5,132 bases of DNA, taken from NCBI GenBank assembly GCA_018714575.1, contig DVNF01000102.1:1-5132 (forward strand), written 5' to 3'. Positions 1-5,132 of this stretch are shown here, one piece after another. Origin of the DNA: Candidatus Stercoripulliclostridium merdigallinarum (lineage in GTDB: Bacteria; Bacillota; Clostridia; Christensenellales; DTU072). Within the stretch, counting starts at the first letter, position 1; every line of letters begins with the position of its first letter. The position numbers and the translations under genes were made by a program. The notes under the pieces are model-generated. The model made no database searches and was not told where the DNA came from. It was given only the letters and a program-made list of their open reading frames with translations.

Positions 1-1
1 G

Positions 2-229
2 CCGAAAGGCGTGTTCGGATTGGAGTTTGCCGACCGCGGCGAGGTGGTGCCGATAGCGGAAAGCCGCGGCAGGCGCGCGTTCGGGGGGATCGGCGAATAT
101 CCTCCCGGCACTCCGCGCATTTTTCCGGGTCAGGTCATAGGCGAGGCGGAATACGAATACTTAACGAAGCTGTCGCAAAGCGGCGGCTCATTCGGACTTG
201 ATAAAGACGGCGTAAGTGTGATAAAATAA
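2..229 (+). CDS. C-terminal end of an Orn/Lys/Arg decarboxylase-family PLP enzyme (partial)
   Basis: This is the last 75 codons of a gene that begins before the window; the frame is open from base 2 to a TAA at 227-229. The translated tail contains GEYPPGTPRIFPGQVI at about visible residues 30-45, followed by a short helix (EAEYEYLTKL) and a final strand ending DGVSVIK. The Y-P-P-G-x-P-x-x-x-P-G pattern is the hallmark of the C-terminal domain of fold-type I Orn/Lys/Arg decarboxylases. The PLP lysine and catalytic domain lie upstream and cannot be seen. Family members decarboxylate basic amino acids to polyamine precursors, but the substrate cannot be told from this fragment. Context supports the call: B. 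subtilis carries such a gene (yaaO) immediately before tmk. The gap to tmk is 44 nt with no hairpin, so co-transcription is likely. The GTG at 11 is an internal valine, not a start. Confidence 0.8.
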   Translation, partial: PKGVFGLEFADRGEVVPIAESRGRRAFGGIGEYPPGTPRIFPGQVIGEAEYEYLTKLSQSGGSFGLDKDGVSVIK

Positions 230-273
230 TATTTAGGGCAAACAGAGAAAACGGGGCAATCGGGAGAAACAGG

Positions 274-897
274 ATGAACGAAAAGGGAGTATTTATAACG
301 TTCGAAGGCTGCGAAGGCGTAGGAAAGTCGACGCATGCGAAGAGGCTGGCGGCAATGTTAGCGGATCGCGGCGCCGTTTTCACGCGCGAACCGGGCGGCA
401 CGCCCGTAGCCGAAAAGATACGCGAGATCCTGATTTCGGATACGCTGACCGTTTCCCCCGAAATAGAGGCTGAATTGTTTGCCGTCCAACGCCGCGAACA
501 CGCCGACAATTTGATCCTGCCCGCGTTGCGGTCGGGGAAGACAGTCGTATGCGACAGATATATCGATTCGTCCATAGCCTATCAAGGCTTTGCGCGCGGC
601 ATCGGCATAGACAGGGTGTTGGAACTAAACGAATACATCGTCAAAAACTGTATGCCGGACGTCACTTTGTTTTTCGACATGGCGCCGTCGGAAAGTTTCC
701 GCCGCAGGAAAGGTTCTGTCGTCGAACACGACCGTTTCGAAGGGGAGAAGTTGGAATTCCATATGGCTTGTTACGCGGGATTTAAGGAAGCGGCGCGCCG
801 TTTTCCGCAGCGCATAGTTTCGATAATCCCCGATAACGACAAGGAAGTCACCTTTCAGAGGGTAGTGTCGGCGCTGAAGGAAAGGGGAATTTTATGA
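274..897 (+). CDS. tmk: Thymidylate kinase (dTMP kinase)
   Basis: The 207-residue product is the usual length for bacterial thymidylate kinase, which phosphorylates dTMP to dTDP with ATP in the cytoplasm, a required step to dTTP. Visible motifs in order are the Walker A loop FEGCEGVGKST (residues 10-20, catalytic K18), TREPGGT (37-43, dTMP-binding region), the DRY motif within CDRYIDSS (93-100), YQGFARG (103-109), and an Arg-rich LID (FRRRKG, 142-147) followed by DRFE (153-156). There is no Arg inside the P-loop while arginines sit in the LID, which is the bacterial type II arrangement. The ATG at 274 is preceded by GGGAG at 262-266 with 7-nt spacing, supporting this start. The stop overlaps the holB start (ATGA, 894-897), so the two are translationally coupled. 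The P-loop reads GCEG where many homologues have G-x-D-G; E14 is probably a conservative change. Confidence 0.97.
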   Translation: MNEKGVFITFEGCEGVGKSTHAKRLAAMLADRGAVFTREPGGTPVAEKIREILISDTLTVSPEIEAELFAVQRREHADNLILPALRSGKTVVCDRYIDSSIAYQGFARGIGIDRVLELNEYIVKNCMPDVTLFFDMAPSESFRRRKGSVVEHDRFEGEKLEFHMACYAGFKEAARRFPQRIVSIIPDNDKEVTFQRVVSALKERGIL

Positions 898-1862
898 TTG
901 CCGACAGGCTGGAGCGCGGCGCTTTTTACCGTGAATTCATAAAGGAGATAGCCGCCGGCAGAGTGCATAACGCCTATCTGATCGTGTCCGAGGACGAGCT
1001 TGCCGGACGGATAATGTTGGAATTGGTCGCAAAGGCGCTGCTAAGCGACAATTTCAGGGACGCGGAGTCGTTAAAGCTGTTTGCCGAGGGCACTCACCCG
1101 GATCTGCACGTTTATAACCGCGACAAAAAGATAACGGTTTCGGATGCCGAAAACATAATTACGGAAGCCCATAAGAGCGGTTGGGCGTCTGAACGCAGAC
1201 TGTTCGTGATCGACAACGCCGAAAAGGCGGGCGTGGACGTTCAGAACAAATTGCTGAAGATAATGGAAGAACCTCCAGCCGGCGTAGTGTTGATTTTCAG
1301 GGCGAAGCACGAAGGAGCTTTGTTGGAAACGGTGCGTTCCAGGGTAAAGCTGATGAGGTTACCGGCGGCGACGGACGCCGACGTAGAGGCGGAGCTGAAG
1401 GAATCGGGAGTTCCGGCTTCGGTTGCCGGGGTAGCCGCGCGGCTTGCCGGCGGAAACTATGCTCTGGCGACGGCTTATGCCGAGGAAGAGGGGTTGGAGG
1501 AAGATTATTCGGCGGTATTTTCGATGCTTGCCGAATGCAGAAAGACAAAGGACATGGCGCCTTACGTATACGGCGGACTGTTCACGACGGAAAGGTTGCC
1601 CAGGATATTGGACTTTGCGGAGCTGATATTAAGGGACGTCATGGCGGAAATATCCGGAGCCGACGTCAGGCGGTACACCTATAACAGGGACGCGGAGATA
1701 GAAAAGATCGGCGCGGGGTTTACTCCGGGCGGTCTGGCGATGGCGATCCTGGCGGTAAACAACGCCAGAAGAATGGCGGAAGTCAACATTTCCGCCGACA
1801 CTATAGGGGAAAAATTGTTGTTTGATATATTGGAGGCAAAGTATAAATGGCGGAAGTCATAG
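894..1862 (+). CDS. holB: DNA polymerase III subunit delta' (degenerate clamp-loader protein)
   Basis: The 322-residue product is read as delta', the stator subunit of the clamp loader that places the beta sliding clamp on DNA. The best evidence is HNAYLIV (residues 25-31, matching the family's SHAYLF), GTHPDLHV (66-73), ITVSDAENII (80-89), RRLFVIDNAEKA (101-112), NKLLKIMEEPP (118-128) and ETVRSR (145-150). A helical C-terminal collar region follows. Three family features are absent: the P-loop that should follow HAYLF is replaced by SEDELAGR (32-39), the four-cysteine zinc module is missing (the protein has one Cys, at 215), and the SRC motif reads SRV (149-151). Delta' often lacks ATPase activity, so function as a stator remains plausible. 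The start follows AGGGGA (883-888, 5-nt spacing) and overlaps tmk by 4 nt. The end overlaps ricT by 16 nt. The position between tmk and ricT strengthens the call. Confidence 0.88.
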   Translation: MIADRLERGAFYREFIKEIAAGRVHNAYLIVSEDELAGRIMLELVAKALLSDNFRDAESLKLFAEGTHPDLHVYNRDKKITVSDAENIITEAHKSGWASERRLFVIDNAEKAGVDVQNKLLKIMEEPPAGVVLIFRAKHEGALLETVRSRVKLMRLPAATDADVEAELKESGVPASVAGVAARLAGGNYALATAYAEEEGLEEDYSAVFSMLAECRKTKDMAPYVYGGLFTTERLPRILDFAELILRDVMAEISGADVRRYTYNRDAEIEKIGAGFTPGGLAMAILAVNNARRMAEVNISADTIGEKLLFDILEAKYKWRKS

Positions 1863-2728
1863 GAATCAGATTCAAGACAAATGCAAAGATATATTATTTC
1901 GATCCGTGCGGGATCGCGTTTTCGGAAGGCGACGGCGCTGTAGTCGAAACGCAGCGCGGAGTCGAATACGGCACGGTAGCTTTGGAAAACCGCGAAGTCC
2001 CCGACAACGAGATCGTGCATCCGTTAAAGCCGGTGACCAGAAAGGCGACGGCAGCGGATACCGAAGCGCACAACAAAAACTTGGCGGAGCGCGACAGGCT
2101 GATCGAGGAATCCAGAAAGAAAGTCGAAGCGCACAATCTGAAGATGAAGATAGTCGACGCGGAATACACCTTTGACCGCGGCAAAGTCATCATCTATTTT
2201 ACCGCCGACGGCAGGATAGATTTCCGCGAATTGGTACGCGACCTTGCCGGGCTGTTCAGGAACCGCATAGAGCTGCGGCAGATATACGAACGCGACGACA
2301 TAAAGTTGCGCGGAGCGTTGGCGCAATGCGGCAGACCCTGTTGTTGCACGACTTTTCTGAAGGACTACGAAAAAGTCAGCATCCGCATGGCGAAATACCA
2401 GGGATTGTCGTTAAATCCGGGGAAAATATCCGGTTGTTGCGGAAAGTTGATGTGCTGTCTGAGGTACGAAAACGCATATTATCAGGAAATGGCGAAGAAA
2501 ATGCCGAAGCCCAATTCCACGGTATCGACGCAGGAAGGTAACGCCGTAGTCCTGGAAAACGATCCGTTGCGCGCAGAGGTGAAGCTGAAGTTCAATTACG
2601 ACGACGGCTCCACGGCGATAAAGAAGTTGCCGTTATCGGAATTGAAGTTTTCGCGCGGCGCCGATAAGCACGAGGACGTGTCGCCCGAGGACGACGCGGA
2701 CGAACTGCCCGACGAAGCCGACGAATAA
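1847..2728 (+). CDS. ricT: PSP1-domain regulatory protein RicT (YaaT)
   Basis: The 293-residue product matches RicT/YaaT. In B. subtilis RicT joins RicA and RicF in a [4Fe-4S]-bearing complex that steers RNase Y mRNA processing and affects sporulation, competence and biofilm formation. The PSP1 C-terminal domain lies at about residues 60-145, with the conserved stretch YFTADGRIDFRELV (117-130) and RNRIELRQI (138-146). After it comes a Cys-rich block: CGRPCCC (161-167), then KISGCCGKLMCCLRYE (193-208), both hallmarks of the family and the probable Fe-S ligands. Residues 70-100 are charged and probably helical. The tail (271-293) is highly acidic, 12 of 23 residues being Asp or Glu. The ATG at 1847 follows GGAGG (1832-1836, 10-nt spacing) and lies inside the holB end, implying coupled translation. 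RicA and RicF genes are not in the window. It appears to be the last gene of this operon. Confidence 0.95.
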   Translation: MAEVIGIRFKTNAKIYYFDPCGIAFSEGDGAVVETQRGVEYGTVALENREVPDNEIVHPLKPVTRKATAADTEAHNKNLAERDRLIEESRKKVEAHNLKMKIVDAEYTFDRGKVIIYFTADGRIDFRELVRDLAGLFRNRIELRQIYERDDIKLRGALAQCGRPCCCTTFLKDYEKVSIRMAKYQGLSLNPGKISGCCGKLMCCLRYENAYYQEMAKKMPKPNSTVSTQEGNAVVLENDPLRAEVKLKFNYDDGSTAIKKLPLSELKFSRGADKHEDVSPEDDADELPDEADE

Positions 2729-2789
2729 GCCGTTAAAATTCAGATTAAGAAAATCGGAAGAAAGAAACTTTTTAACGTTTAACAGCTTT

Positions 2790-2820
2790 AACTGCCGCAT
2801 TATGTGCGGCAGTTTGCTTT
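2790..2820 (+). terminator. Probable intrinsic terminator after ricT
   Basis: A perfect 10-bp inverted repeat pairs 2790-2799 (AACTGCCGCA) with 2805-2814 (TGCGGCAGTT) around a 5-nt loop TTATG; a U-G wobble could shrink the loop to 3 nt. The 3' side continues TTTGCTTT, a T-rich but GC-interrupted tract, so termination may be less than complete. The hairpin lies 61 nt past the ricT stop and before the promoter of the next operon, exactly where a transcript end is expected. No converging gene is present, so it is read as a + strand terminator. Confidence 0.75.
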
Positions 2821-2856
2821 GAATACAAATATTGTGTTTTAAATGTGCAATGTCGT

Positions 2857-2885
2857 TTGTAAATAATTTTCGCGCGTTGTATAAT
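2857..2885 (+). promoter_or_regulatory. Sigma-A/sigma-70-type promoter for the ttdA-ttdB operon
   Basis: The -35 hexamer TTGTAA (2857-2862, four of six consensus bases) is followed by a 17-bp spacer and a perfect -10 TATAAT (2880-2885). Taking the last -10 base as position -7, +1 falls at 2892, the A of the ttdA ATG, so this promoter would make a leaderless transcript. The sequence just upstream of -35 is AT-rich (2821-2850), which would suit an UP-like contact. The hexamers and spacing are read directly; activity and the exact start site are inferred. Confidence 0.75.
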
Positions 2886-2891
2886 ATCGTC

Positions 2892-3782
2892 ATGGAATGG
2901 GACAGACAAAAATTTATCGATACCGTAGCGCGGTTCATAGATTATACCGCAAAGAGGTTGCCCGACGACGTTGTCGCGCGGCTGAAGGAGATGGCCGATC
3001 GTGAAACCGACGAAAGGGCAAAGGTAATGTATGCCTGTATGTTGGAGGATCTGGACAGGGCGGACGCTTCGTCGCGCCCCGTTTGTCAGGATACCGGGCT
3101 GGTGCAATTCTTCGTTACCGTGGGCAGCGAATGTAAGTTATTGCCGTTATTGCCTTCCGCGCTGAAAGAGGCAGTCGAAATCGCGACTTCGACTGCGCCC
3201 CTGCGCCCGAACGCCGTGGAGTTCCCTTCGGAAAACAACACCGGCACGAATACCGGTAAAGGCGTGCCGTTTATAGAATACGACATAGTGCCCGGCTCCG
3301 ACGAGTTGCGGCTGACGGTTTATTTGCAAGGGGGCGGTTCGGCTTTGCCGGGGCGCGCCGCGGTGTTTCCTCCGTCGGTCGGCTTTAACGGGATAGCCGG
3401 GTTCGTTGCCGACGCAATGGTGGAAAAGGGAATAAACGCCTGTCCGCCTTTGGTCGTCGGAGTAGGCGTCGCCGGCTGTATGGCTACTGCGGCTAAACTT
3501 GCCAAACACGCCGCGCTTAGAAAAATAGGAGTCCCGTCTCCCGACGCCGAGATCGCCGTTTTGGAAGGGAAATTGAAAGAGGTGTTGGACGAGATCGCCA
3601 TAGGTCCGCAAGGCGTAGGCGGTACGTCGTCGGTTATTGCCGTCAATATCGATACGGCATGTCACCATCCGTCGTCGATGGGCGTTGCGGTACAGTTCGG
3701 CTGTTGGGCGATGCGCCGCGGCGAATTGATTTTCGGAACGGACGGCGTTGTCTGTCCCACTCACGGGGGGTTCGAAGTATGA
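2892..3782 (+). CDS. ttdA: Class I [4Fe-4S] hydro-lyase alpha subunit, L(+)-tartrate dehydratase/fumarase type
   Basis: The 296-residue product is the alpha subunit of an oxygen-sensitive two-subunit hydro-lyase that dehydrates L-tartrate to oxaloacetate or interconverts malate and fumarate. Visible motifs are VCQDTG (residues 64-69), NTGTNTGKGVP (116-126), LQGGGSA (145-151), CPPLVVGVGVAG (184-195), AIGPQGVGG (236-244), HHPSSMGVAV (258-267) and GCWAMRRG (270-277). C65, C184 and C271 are the expected cluster ligands, spaced 119 and 87 residues; Q66, D67 and H259 match active-site positions known for class I fumarases. GVAVxxGCWxxRRG resembles TtdA more than fumarase alpha chains. The ATG at 2892 is preferred to an in-frame TTG at 2832: it gives the family-typical distance to the first Cys, and the extra 20 residues look non-coding and overlap the promoter. 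No Shine-Dalgarno precedes the ATG, consistent with leaderless translation. It overlaps ttdB by ATGA. Confidence 0.92.
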   Translation: MEWDRQKFIDTVARFIDYTAKRLPDDVVARLKEMADRETDERAKVMYACMLEDLDRADASSRPVCQDTGLVQFFVTVGSECKLLPLLPSALKEAVEIATSTAPLRPNAVEFPSENNTGTNTGKGVPFIEYDIVPGSDELRLTVYLQGGGSALPGRAAVFPPSVGFNGIAGFVADAMVEKGINACPPLVVGVGVAGCMATAAKLAKHAALRKIGVPSPDAEIAVLEGKLKEVLDEIAIGPQGVGGTSSVIAVNIDTACHHPSSMGVAVQFGCWAMRRGELIFGTDGVVCPTHGGFEV

Positions 3783-4369
3783 AAATATTGCATTTACCCG
3801 TAACCGAGGAGGAAGTTCGCGCCTTACGTGTAGGCGATGCCGTGTACGTTTCGGGCGATATGGTGACCGGGCGCGACCGCGTACACGAACGCGTGGTAAA
3901 GGAAGGGAAAATGCCTGAAACCGATCTGACGGGCGGCGCCGTTTTCCACGCCGGACCCATAGTCGCCCGCGACGGGGAGGAATATAAAACTTTGGCGATA
4001 GGACCCACCACCAGCATGCGAATGGAGGCTTTCGAGGCGGACTTTATCGAACGCACGGGCGTAAGGATATTGATAGGCAAGGGCGGCATGGGCGACAGGA
4101 CGGCGGAGGCTTGCCGAAAGTTCGGAGCCGTACACCTGATGTTTGCCGGCGGCGCCGCGGTGTTGGCGGCGGATAAGGTGACGAAAACTTACGGCGTGGA
4201 ATGGGCGGATCTGGGCATGCCCGAAGCCATGTGGCTGTTGCATATGGACGAGTTCGGACCGCTGATAGTTTCCGTCGATACCCACGGCGGCAACTTGTTC
4301 GAAACGAATAAACGCCTGTTCGCCGAAAGAAAACAAAAGGCGCTGAAAAAACTCGCCGAGGAATATTAA
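3779..4369 (+). CDS. ttdB: Class I [4Fe-4S] hydro-lyase beta subunit, L(+)-tartrate dehydratase/fumarase type
   Basis: The 196-residue product is the beta subunit that completes the hydro-lyase active site with the upstream alpha chain. It follows TtdB closely along its length: RVGDAVYVSG (residues 17-26), GRDRVHER (31-38), GGAVFHAGPIV (52-62), GPTTSMRMEAFE (75-86), GVRILIGKGGMG (94-105), WADLGMPEAMW (142-152), EFGPLIVSVDTHG (158-170) and a NKRLFAERK tail. T77, R81 and K101 fall at the spacing of the Thr, Arg and Lys implicated in class I fumarase catalysis. The start is the ATG at 3779, overlapping the alpha stop (ATGA), with a G-run at 3765-3770 as ribosome site. An open frame reaches further upstream to an ATG at 3659, but that part lies within the alpha gene and has no family match. 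Whether tartrate or fumarate/malate is the physiological substrate cannot be settled from sequence. Confidence 0.93.
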   Translation: MKILHLPVTEEEVRALRVGDAVYVSGDMVTGRDRVHERVVKEGKMPETDLTGGAVFHAGPIVARDGEEYKTLAIGPTTSMRMEAFEADFIERTGVRILIGKGGMGDRTAEACRKFGAVHLMFAGGAAVLAADKVTKTYGVEWADLGMPEAMWLLHMDEFGPLIVSVDTHGGNLFETNKRLFAERKQKALKKLAEEY

Positions 4370-4408
4370 TAACGTCAAATTTTGCGTTCGGGCTTCCGTA
4401 AAACAGAT

Positions 4409-4455
4409 AACGGATACCTTAATGCAAATATAGCTAAGAAAAACACAAACGGATA
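4409..4455 (+). repeat. Pair of AACGGATA direct repeats in the ttdB-ClC spacer
   Basis: The 8-mer AACGGATA occurs at 4409-4416 and again at 4448-4455, 39 nt apart, in the 113-nt AT-rich gap before the ClC gene; ATAACGG also recurs at 4407-4413 and 4477-4483. The copies could be regulator half-sites or chance. No convincing promoter or strong terminator was seen in this gap, so it is unclear whether the ClC gene is co-transcribed with ttdAB. Confidence 0.25.
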
Positions 4456-4467
4456 AAACAAAAACGC

Positions 4468-4474
4468 AGGCGGA
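4468..4474 (+). promoter_or_regulatory. Ribosome binding site deciding the GTG start of the ClC gene
   Basis: AGGCGGA, one mismatch from AGGAGGA, sits 8 nt before the GTG at 4483. The reading frame is closed upstream by a TAA at 4435-4437 and has no ATG between that stop and 4483, so this site supports GTG as the start. Confidence 0.55.
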
Positions 4475-4482
4475 ACATAACG

Positions 4483-5132
4483 GTGAAAATCGCAATCGTA
4501 CCAAAAAAAATCGCAGTCGTCAGCTATCCCGGATTGGTGATCCGTTCTTTTTTGGCGGGGTTGATTTCCGGCGCGGCGGTGTCGGTGTTTATACATGCTG
4601 CCGAAAAGCTTGCCGAAACGGGACTGCAAATATATTCCGCCGTGCGCGAGGAACCGATATGGTTACTGTTGGCGTTGCCGATGGCGGCGGCGTTGGGGCT
4701 GTTGTCGTATCTGTTGTTAAGGTTGGATCCGGACGTGGCGGGGTCGGGGATTCCGAACGCCGAAGGGGCTATTCGCGGCATGCGCCGACTGAACAGGCTC
4801 AGGGTAGCGGCGGGAACCGTGCTGGGCGGATTGATAACCTTGTTCGGCGGGCTCAGCCTGGGGTTGGAAGGACCCAGCGTGGCGATCGGCGCGGCGATAG
4901 GGTATGCCGTGACCGATTGGACGGGGTCTAACGACAGGTACGATCCTTTCGTGGCGATGGGCGGCGCGGGCGCAGGGTTTGCGGCGGCGTTTCACGCGCC
5001 GATAGCCGGCGCGCTGTTCGCGTTGGAGGAATTTAAAAGCGGTTTCGGCGCGTCGTTGACCGCCGCGGTCACGACGTCGGTTCTGGGCGGTACGCTTAGT
5101 TATACGCTGTTGTCGTTGGCGCTGGGCGGCGG
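4483..5132 (+). CDS. ClC-family chloride channel or Cl-/H+ antiporter, N-terminal part (runs off the window)
   Basis: The first 216 codons of a membrane transporter are present; the frame is still open at the window end, and typical bacterial ClC proteins are roughly twice this length. Signature motifs are GSGIP (residues 87-91, selectivity-filter Ser88), GLEGPSVAIGA (127-137, gating Glu129) and GAGAGFAAAFHAPIAGALFALEE (starting at 161, ending with E182-E183). The Ser-to-gating-Glu distance is 41 residues, as in the E. coli antiporter ClC-ec1 (S107 to E148). The EE pair lies about where the proton-pathway glutamate E203 sits, so Cl-/H+ exchange is more likely than a passive channel. Hydrophobic helices are visible at about 17-40 and 58-80, with Gly/Ala-rich helices from 108 onward. 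The usual GREGP and FNAP read GLEGP and FHAP here. The start is GTG with AGGCGGA upstream. The N-terminus carries a 7-residue imperfect tandem duplication. Confidence 0.93.
   Translation, partial: MKIAIVPKKIAVVSYPGLVIRSFLAGLISGAAVSVFIHAAEKLAETGLQIYSAVREEPIWLLLALPMAAALGLLSYLLLRLDPDVAGSGIPNAEGAIRGMRRLNRLRVAAGTVLGGLITLFGGLSLGLEGPSVAIGAAIGYAVTDWTGSNDRYDPFVAMGGAGAGFAAAFHAPIAGALFALEEFKSGFGASLTAAVTTSVLGGTLSYTLLSLALGG

Noticed and set aside
135..575. Open frame of 146 codons on the - strand
   Set aside because: Opposite tmk, Ser/Arg-rich and without family motifs; tmk is certain.
2832..2891. TTG start adding 20 residues to ttdA
   Set aside because: No ribosome site, the added segment contains the -35 and -10 elements, and it would push the first cluster Cys to residue 85, beyond the family-typical distance.
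2991..2993. Internal ATG of ttdA directly after AAGGAG as an alternative start
   Set aside because: The Shine-Dalgarno-like sequence abuts the ATG with no spacing, and using it would remove a plausible N-terminal helix of the family.
3147..3764. Long open frame of 205 codons on the - strand
   Set aside because: It is antiparallel to ttdA, whose motifs are unmistakable; the translation is Arg/His-rich without any family motif and arises from GC-rich codons.
3659..3778. Upstream ATG extending ttdB by 40 residues
   Set aside because: The extension is an out-of-frame reading of the conserved alpha C-terminus; the ATG at 3779 begins exactly where TtdB homologues begin.
4391..4419. Inverted repeat after ttdB considered as a terminator
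   Set aside because: Only five contiguous pairs (TCCGT with ACGGA) around a 10-nt loop plus two outer pairs beyond mismatches, and no T-tract; too weak to call.
3824..4504. Open frame of 226 codons on the - strand
   Set aside because: Mostly the reverse shadow of ttdB; no recognisable domain in the predicted protein and no ribosome site or promoter supporting it. The hydrophobic start comes from the AT-rich spacer.

Overview
The window is an ordinary core-genome stretch with every gene on the + strand. The best guess at the source is a Bacillota (Firmicutes) bacterium, probably an uncultured Clostridia-like lineage. The reason is gene order: a PLP-dependent Orn/Lys/Arg decarboxylase-family gene, then tmk, holB and ricT, as in the yaaO-tmk-...-holB-yaaT region of Bacillus subtilis. 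The genes are fairly GC-rich, with many GCG, GCC, GGC and CGC codons, and the spacers are AT-rich. Nothing resolves the taxonomy below the phylum.

Region 1 (1-2728) is a compact run of four genes. It holds the C-terminal end of a fold-type I Orn/Lys/Arg decarboxylase-like protein, thymidylate kinase (tmk), the DNA polymerase III delta' subunit (holB) and the PSP1-domain protein RicT. The last three are physically overlapping: tmk/holB share ATGA and holB/ricT overlap by 16 nt. They cover dTTP supply, clamp loading for replication, and RicT, a Cys-rich partner of RNase Y in B. subtilis. HolB looks degenerate: it has no P-loop, no zinc-binding cysteines, and the SRC motif reads SRV. The darA and yaaR genes that separate tmk from holB in B. 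subtilis are missing.

Region 2 (2729-2891) is the main intergenic spacer. It carries a 10-bp GC-rich hairpin that probably ends the tmk-holB-ricT transcript. After it comes a very good sigma-A-type promoter (TTGTAA, 17 bp, TATAAT) whose predicted +1 falls on the A of the next gene's ATG, implying a leaderless mRNA.

Region 3 (2892-4369) is a two-gene operon with an ATGA overlap. It encodes the alpha and beta subunits of a [4Fe-4S] class I hydro-lyase, closest in motif and cysteine spacing to L(+)-tartrate dehydratase (TtdA/TtdB), although a fumarase role cannot be excluded.

Region 4 (4370-5132) is a 113-nt AT-rich spacer followed by the first 216 codons of a ClC-family chloride channel or Cl-/H+ antiporter that runs off the window. 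It has both gating and proton glutamates and a short tandem duplication at its N-terminus.

I found no RNA gene, mobile element, CRISPR array or clearly new biological system. The most interesting signals are the leaderless promoter geometry, the degenerate HolB and the compacted tmk-holB-ricT order.
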